The translations under genes were made by a program, and so were the position numbers. Source: Methanococcoides alaskense (lineage in GTDB: Archaea; Halobacteriota; Methanosarcinia; Methanosarcinales; Methanosarcinaceae). From it: a stretch of DNA of 18,543 nt. Location of the stretch: positions 1 through 18,543 of the forward strand of contig NZ_JAVDQI010000017.1 of NCBI RefSeq assembly GCF_031454185.1, given 5' to 3'. Shown in pieces: positions 14,923 through 18,543 of this stretch. Position 1 is the first letter of the stretch. Every line of letters begins with the position of its first letter. A model generated the notes under the pieces. The model did no database searches, had not been told where the DNA came from, and worked only from the letters and a program-made list of their open reading frames with translations.

Positions 14923-15168
14923 TCAAAACTCAGCAGAAAAAATCGAATCCATGTCATTTATTTTATAAAGATATTCAGACCCTAGATCAGTTATTGAATA
15001 CTTGTTTAAAGTTTTTTCTACAAGACCAACATCCATCATCATGTTAATATACTGATCAGCCCTATTAAAATTCAAGTTTGCATTATAAACTATTGCAGTT
15101 TTTGTCACCTGTGACTTCTTTACAACATTTAAAATATCTACCATTATTTCGATTTTACCACGACGCAT
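14923..15168 (-). CDS. Archaeal winged-helix transcription regulator
   Basis: An 81-aa protein consisting of one winged helix-turn-helix domain of the small archaeal type (PF14947-like). The opening MRRGKIEIMVDILNVVKK, then TAIVYNANLNFNRADQYI and the wing segment LVEKTLNKYSITDLGSEYL, are typical. Such proteins bind DNA as dimers; their targets are mostly unknown. It has no ligand domain and no membrane segment. I chose ATG 15168, at the family's usual first residues; a GTG at 15177 would add three residues, and GGTGTGG upstream could serve either. TATA-like GCATATATAAGC lies at 15250-15261, giving a leader of about 60 nt. It stands alone, upstream of the surface-protein wreck. Confidence 0.85.
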   Translation of the reverse strand: MRRGKIEIMVDILNVVKKSQVTKTAIVYNANLNFNRADQYINMMMDVGLVEKTLNKYSITDLGSEYLYKINDMDSIFSAEF

Positions 15169-15249
15169 TTTACCCACACCACACCTTTAATTCGATTTAA
15201 TTATCCCCAAGCAATCTGGGTGTTTCTTTTATTTAAAGGTTACGAAATG

Positions 15250-15261
15250 CTTATATATGCT
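15250..15261 (-). promoter_or_regulatory. TATA box of the winged-helix gene
   Basis: On the minus strand GCATATATAAGC is a good archaeal TATA box. Transcription would start near 15227. On the plus strand the same run could serve the doubtful frame at 15342, but nothing else supports that. Confidence 0.45.
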
Positions 15262-15774
15262 CATCATAATGCGTATCAGAAAATTTTGTGACTCACCAAT
15301 TTCATTTTAAACACATATAACCAGTATCATACGACATAGTAATGCGTGATAGAATTCACCCTGCATGTATTTCCAATCGAAAAGTAAAACCTCTTATTAT
15401 TCGATTTAAATTAAAAACTACTGAATACACCAAAAATGCACTACACCTTGTTGTCAACCATGTGACTTTGCGATCAATTACACCAATGATCTTAATGGTA
15501 AAACAAATGTTTCCAATTCAGAGTATTTACGAGGACAAGGAAAAAGTCAACGACCTCATTCGATTCATATATCTCACTGTAAATTATTGACAAAATAAAA
15601 GGTTTACACCATCTGCTTTATCTATAAAAAAAGCAAACCAAAAATTGGTCCTCTCACTAATTCATTTATTTGATAATACAAGAAGTAAAAATAAACTCGC
15701 CTGTAAACTTATAACTGGAAAAGTAAATATCTGAATTTGTTGGATTTTCCATAGATCTTATCTGTCGGGTTTTT

Positions 15775-15814
15775 GGAAGATGTAGCATGATTTAGAAAAT
15801 CGCTATCATCTTCC
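15775..15814. terminator. Long hairpin beyond the anchored surface protein
   Basis: GGAAGATG-TAGC (15775-15786) pairs with GCTA-T-CATCTTCC (15802-15814), a 12-bp stem with one bulged base and a 15-nt loop. It lies 55 bases past the stop at 15870, so it probably ends or stabilises that minus-strand message. On the plus strand it is followed by T-rich sequence, so it may work in both directions. Confidence 0.5.
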
Positions 15815-15869
15815 TTTCTATATGGAGCTTTATTTGTTTTACTTTTCTTTTTCAAATGAAATTTTTTAT

Positions 15870-16541
15870 TTACTTTTTGCGTTTAACAATGATAATTGCA
15901 CCTACTAATGAAACCAGTATCAAACCGAATATCCCAGTAACAAGTGCAGAGGACTCTGCTTCTGATGACGGTACATTCTCGTTTGTAGTTTCAATTTCAG
16001 CCCCATCTCCTGCTAAAGCAATGCTCTCAACTGAATTTTCCTCTGAGACATCCTGAATTCCAGAGTTATCCTGGACTTCTGAATCACCAGAGTATCCGCC
16101 CATTGATCCGGATGAAGCTTTTTTCTCAGGTGTTGTCTCAGGTACGACAGGAACTGATGATGCAAGGATTGTAGTTACTGTGGCACCCGGGACTGCACTT
16201 GTGAGGTCAACAAGGTCTGTTTCGACAGCATTCACATAGAACTTAAGATTCTCATAATCATCGGGTTCACTGGTTATTAACAACCTGTTAGTAGGTAAAT
16301 CGCCATATATTCCTTCAGATCCTACGGTGGTTGTACCAACTGTCTTTTCCCCAAGTTTGACTGTAATTTCAGTTCCCACAGGTGCTAATTCTCCATCAAT
16401 TGTAACTTCTCCCCCCACACTTAACGGAAATGAAGGAATAGCTTCAGAAGCAGCACTTACAGGAATCGTTGCCATTGCAAATAATAATAAGAATATCTGT
16501 AAGATTATTGTGTATTTTGTAAAGCTCTTTTTCTGGATCAT
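15870..16541 (-). CDS. Secreted, C-terminally anchored surface protein
   Basis: A 223-aa protein with a Sec signal peptide (residues 1-30, VSA-A cleavage likely after A30), one small beta-sandwich-like domain (about 35-128; SVGGEVTIDGELAPVGTEI, then GIYGDL and a FYVNAVET strand), a Ser/Glu/Gly-rich stalk (about 130-198), and a last hydrophobic helix followed by KRKK (199-223). This layout places the domain outside the cell on a stalk. The domain resembles repeated units in Methanosarcinales surface proteins that start with an immunity-like VxVNGxPxPxGT strand; its role is unknown. GGGTGATT precedes ATG 16541 at good distance. It follows the triple-repeat gene by 80 bases on the same strand, with a hairpin between. 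Confidence 0.8.
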   Translation of the reverse strand: MIQKKSFTKYTIILQIFLLLFAMATIPVSAASEAIPSFPLSVGGEVTIDGELAPVGTEITVKLGEKTVGTTTVGSEGIYGDLPTNRLLITSEPDDYENLKFYVNAVETDLVDLTSAVPGATVTTILASSVPVVPETTPEKKASSGSMGGYSGDSEVQDNSGIQDVSEENSVESIALAGDGAEIETTNENVPSSEAESSALVTGIFGLILVSLVGAIIIVKRKK

Positions 16542-16570
16542 AGAATCACCCTTTAATAAAAAATAAATTA

Positions 16571-16589
16571 GGCGAGTTAAAAACTCACC
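16571..16589 (-). terminator. Hairpin between two surface-protein genes
   Basis: On the minus strand GGTGAGTT pairs with AACTCGCC around a 3-nt loop (one G-T pair), followed by AATTTATTTTTTATT. It can end the triple-repeat transcript or lower read-through into the anchored-protein gene, whose ribosome site lies just beyond the T-run. Confidence 0.55.
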
Positions 16590-16621
16590 TGTATTTTTCG
16601 ACTTTCGGTCTCATACCTCCA

Positions 16622-18343
16622 TTAGAACCCTGCAAGGAGATCTTCCTGAGTTACAAATACCCAGAATCCCTCGTATGGGCTCATATCGAAGACGTCTGTT
16701 CCTACATGGACACCAGCGATAACTCCAGTTTGACCATTGTGGCCTATCTGTTCATAGGTCGCGGTTGCAGGGTCATAAGGACCTTTGACCTGCGTGTAAG
16801 ATTCGTCTATCGAACCAAGTGCAATTTCAGCTGGCAGAACAGTTATGGAATCGGTATAACCGATAGCATTCCATCCTGGATACACTGTCATTACAGGTGG
16901 CACTGATGGCGTAATTGGTTCAAGAAGTTCGCTTGAGATCAGCTGATCAGCGCTTTCGTTGCTCTCGATCCAGTATGCTTTCAGTGGCTCGAAGTCGGTA
17001 GGTATTTCCCAGATACCGCCTGAATTGTTCCAGTACATCAGATTAGTGTAGTTGATATCCGCAAGGACAAATTCAACACTGCTGTTGTTCAATGCGAATG
17101 GCACTGATATGAAGTTCCAGTTAGGCTCGATTACAATACCTAGTTCTGGTTCTGGAACTACTTCCTCCACTACATTCATCTGAGTGTCACAGTCAATTGC
17201 CTGGAGTCCAGGAGCTGCTACTGCAAGGTCGAACACACCATCAAAGGTGTATGTTCCTATTGCTGCAGCTCCAGGGATTGTGACATCATAGCTTAACTGT
17301 GTGACACCTGGTGCTGAGTTGATGAAAATCCAGTTTACTGTATTTGTGTCCTCGACTGCCCCACCATCAGATGGATTGCTTACTAACCATCCTGCAGGTA
17401 CATTGTCCTCGATGACGGTCTTATCTGCACCAACTAATGTAAGGTCCAGAAGCACAGTTATTGTGTCACCTGGGTTGGCACTTGTTGGAAGGTCTCTGCA
17501 GACATTTAGATCGTCAACTGGTCCTGGTCCTGCTTCTTCGACATTCATCTGAGTGTCACAGTCAATTGTCTGGAGGCCAGGAGCTGCTACTGCCAGATCG
17601 AACTCTCCATCAAAGTTGTATGTTCCTGCTGCATCTCCAGGGATTGTGACATCGTAGGTTAACTGGTTGTCACTTGGTGCTGAGTTGATGAAAATCCAGT
17701 TTACTGTATTTGTATCCTCGACCGCCCCACCATCAGATGGATTGCTTACTACCCATCCTGCAGGTACATTGTCCTCGATGACAGTCTTATCTGCACCAAC
17801 TAATGTAAGGTCCAGAATCACAGTTATTGTGTCACCTGGGTTGGCACTTGTTGGAAGGTCTCTGCAGACATTTAAATCGTCAACTGGTCCCGGTCCTGGT
17901 CCTGGTGCTGCTTCGACATCCATCTGAAGGTCACAGGTAATTGCCTGGAGGCCAGGAGCTGCTACTGCCAGATCGAACACTCCATCAAAGGCGTATGTTC
18001 CTGCTGCATCTCCAGGGATTGTGACATCATAGGTTAGCTGGTTGTCACCTGGTGCTGCACCTGTGTTTGCCCAAGTTACTGTATCAGTGCCAACAATAAA
18101 TCCACCATCAGATGGATTGCTTACTACCCATCCTGCAGGTACATTGTCCTCGATGACGGTCTTATCAGCGCCATCTAATTCAATAATGTTCAGCTCCACA
18201 GTTATTGTGTCACCTGGGTTGGCACTTATTGGAAGTTCCCTGCAGACATTAGGATCTGCTGCTGCTGCGGAGATCATCGAAAGTGTAACCAGACACATTA
18301 AACTTAGGATCCCAAACAATTTGATAGTCTTTGCTATTTTCAT
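16622..18343 (-). CDS. Secreted triple-repeat surface protein
   Basis: A 573-aa exported protein. Residues 1-29 are a signal peptide (AAAA cleavage zone). Three tandem domains of about 112 residues follow at 31-143, 158-268 and 280-391. Each starts NVCR(E/D)LP, contains ANPGDTITV, VPAGW and TYDVTIPG or similar, and ends with a Cys near CD(T/L)QM, so each probably has one disulfide (C34-C137, C160-C262, C282-C385). The fold looks like the Ig-like domains paired with dockerins. Gly-Pro linkers (for example 147-153) separate them. Residues about 405-573 hold two WN-type units (NWNFISVP; GWNAIGYTD) often seen in Methanosarcinales secreted proteins. No membrane tail or sorting motif, so release or binding to another wall protein is likely. 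GGGGGG lies eight bases before ATG 18343. It follows a dockerin-ended gene. Confidence 0.85.
   Translation of the reverse strand: MKIAKTIKLFGILSLMCLVTLSMISAAAADPNVCRELPISANPGDTITVELNIIELDGADKTVIEDNVPAGWVVSNPSDGGFIVGTDTVTWANTGAAPGDNQLTYDVTIPGDAAGTYAFDGVFDLAVAAPGLQAITCDLQMDVEAAPGPGPGPVDDLNVCRDLPTSANPGDTITVILDLTLVGADKTVIEDNVPAGWVVSNPSDGGAVEDTNTVNWIFINSAPSDNQLTYDVTIPGDAAGTYNFDGEFDLAVAAPGLQTIDCDTQMNVEEAGPGPVDDLNVCRDLPTSANPGDTITVLLDLTLVGADKTVIEDNVPAGWLVSNPSDGGAVEDTNTVNWIFINSAPGVTQLSYDVTIPGAAAIGTYTFDGVFDLAVAAPGLQAIDCDTQMNVVEEVVPEPELGIVIEPNWNFISVPFALNNSSVEFVLADINYTNLMYWNNSGGIWEIPTDFEPLKAYWIESNESADQLISSELLEPITPSVPPVMTVYPGWNAIGYTDSITVLPAEIALGSIDESYTQVKGPYDPATATYEQIGHNGQTGVIAGVHVGTDVFDMSPYEGFWVFVTQEDLLAGF
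17171..18253 (-). repeat. Three tandem domain repeats, two nearly identical
   Basis: Repeat units lie at 17915-18253, 17540-17872 and 17171-17506. The second and third share long exact DNA stretches, for example around the NPSDGG and GADKTV coding parts, including silent positions. The first is clearly more divergent. This implies a recent duplication or ongoing gene conversion between the second and third, and the array could change copy number by recombination. Confidence 0.8.
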
Positions 18344-18368
18344 ATTGAACCCCCCATAAATCGAATGA

Positions 18369-18387
18369 GAGAGAGATTTCCTCTCTC
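18369..18387. repeat. GA/TC hairpin between surface genes
   Basis: GAGAGAG (18369-18375) pairs with CTCTCTC (18381-18387) around five bases, in the 66-nt gap between the dockerin-ended gene and the triple-repeat gene. No T-run follows on the minus strand, so it may mark RNA processing or ending. Its distance to the next ribosome site is about 17 bases. Confidence 0.45.
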
Positions 18388-18409
18388 CACACTCAATTTA
18401 CAGTTTTAT

Positions 18410-18543
18410 TTAACAATATGATCCACCTGTACGGTATAGATCAATTACTTCATTTACTGTTCCAATGTCTGTTTGTGCTGTGCGGTATGCATCGATTGTG
18501 GTGTTTACCTCTCCAATGGTGATTATACCATCTTCGTTTGCAT
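18410..18543 (-). CDS. Dockerin-like C-terminus, cut by window edge
   Basis: The last 44 codons of a gene whose start lies outside the window. The readable end is A-NEDGIITIGEVNTTIDAYRT, a short linker, then GTVNEVIDLYRTGG and a stop at 18410. The preceding partial codon ends in AT, compatible with Asp, so the first part fits a DxNxDGxI calcium loop followed by a helix, as in type I dockerin repeats; the second part keeps only the helix. Archaeal proteins with this ending are usually secreted. In clostridia dockerins bind cohesins, but in archaea partners are mostly unknown. It is read toward the triple-repeat protein in the same direction, 66 bases apart, so a shared surface function is plausible. 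Confidence 0.75.
   Translation of the reverse strand, partial: ANEDGIITIGEVNTTIDAYRTAQTDIGTVNEVIDLYRTGGSYC

Larger units (their letters stand above)
15178..15869. other. Long spacer with hairpin, no confident gene
   Basis: Nearly 700 bases hold the regulator's promoter, a doubtful 82-codon plus-strand frame (15342-15590) without ribosome site or family resemblance, a 13-base element repeated upstream of the next gene (15693-15705), and a long hairpin at 15775-15814. I see no RNA gene by eye, though an unrecognised non-coding RNA remains possible. Confidence 0.45.
15693..16593. repeat. 13-nt element flanking the anchored-protein gene
   Basis: AAACTCGCCTGTA at 15693-15705 and AAACTCACCTGTA at 16581-16593 differ at one base and lie in the same orientation on either side of the 223-aa gene. 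The upstream copy is half of the terminator-like hairpin; the downstream copy is not paired. They may be leftovers of a duplication or shared regulatory sites; chance is not excluded. Confidence 0.3.

Noticed and set aside
15342..15590. 82-codon plus-strand frame
   Set aside because: No ribosome site, no family match and no sign of a promoter of its own beyond a shared TATA run.
17301..18359. Several repeated plus-strand frames over the triple-repeat gene
   Set aside because: Antisense shadows that repeat only because the real gene on the minus strand is repeated.

Overview
The window looks like chromosome from a methanogenic archaeon of the Methanosarcinales. The evidence is a formylmethanofuran dehydrogenase gene set (FwdB/FwdD plus a polyferredoxin-like subunit), methanogenesis marker protein 8, archaeal TATA-type promoters, GGTGATC-type ribosome sites, an archaeal winged-helix regulator, and secreted proteins with dockerin-like or PEF-CTERM-like ends. 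Moderate AT-richness, long spacers and several decayed genes fit a Methanococcoides/Methanolobus-like genome. The genus is inference.

Layout. 1-598 holds no convincing gene. 599-3443 has a Qnr-type pentapeptide-repeat protein (-), a TrkH potassium channel subunit (+) and a small CxxC-x17-CxxC zinc-ribbon protein (+). 3770-6105 carries, on the minus strand, a tail-anchored TPR protein and a membrane-anchored M1-like gluzincin peptidase. 6400-7510 is a broken ABC-transporter permease (+). 7592-8530 is a UbiA-family prenyltransferase (-). 8794-11020 is phenylacetate-CoA ligase followed by methanogenesis marker 8 (+). 11119-13997 (-) is the metabolic core: a thioredoxin/ferredoxin-thioredoxin-reductase fusion, an FwdG-like polyferredoxin, FwdB and FwdD, closed by a hairpin-plus-T terminator. 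14125-15168 has a small two-helix membrane protein, the wreck of a beta-helix/PEF-CTERM surface protein, and a winged-helix regulator. 15870-18543 (-) encodes cell-surface proteins: a dockerin-ended protein cut by the window edge, a triple-repeat secreted protein, and a single-pass anchored protein.

How the parts fit. FwdB, FwdD and the polyferredoxin belong to the enzyme that reduces CO2 to formylmethanofuran (or runs in reverse during methylotrophic growth), using reduced ferredoxin. The gene placed first in that array fuses a thioredoxin (CPPC) to a ferredoxin-thioredoxin reductase catalytic domain with all six cysteines (CPC, CPC, CHC). That could turn ferredoxin electrons into dithiol reducing power in one polypeptide, next to a ferredoxin-dependent enzyme, and it is the most distinctive item here. 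FwdA and FwdC are absent and must be encoded elsewhere if the complex works.

Decay is visible twice. The ABC permease lost its first membrane helix through an out-of-frame deletion. A NosD-like/PEF-CTERM protein survives only as fragments in different frames. No tRNA, rRNA, CRISPR array, insertion sequence or integrase was recognised.
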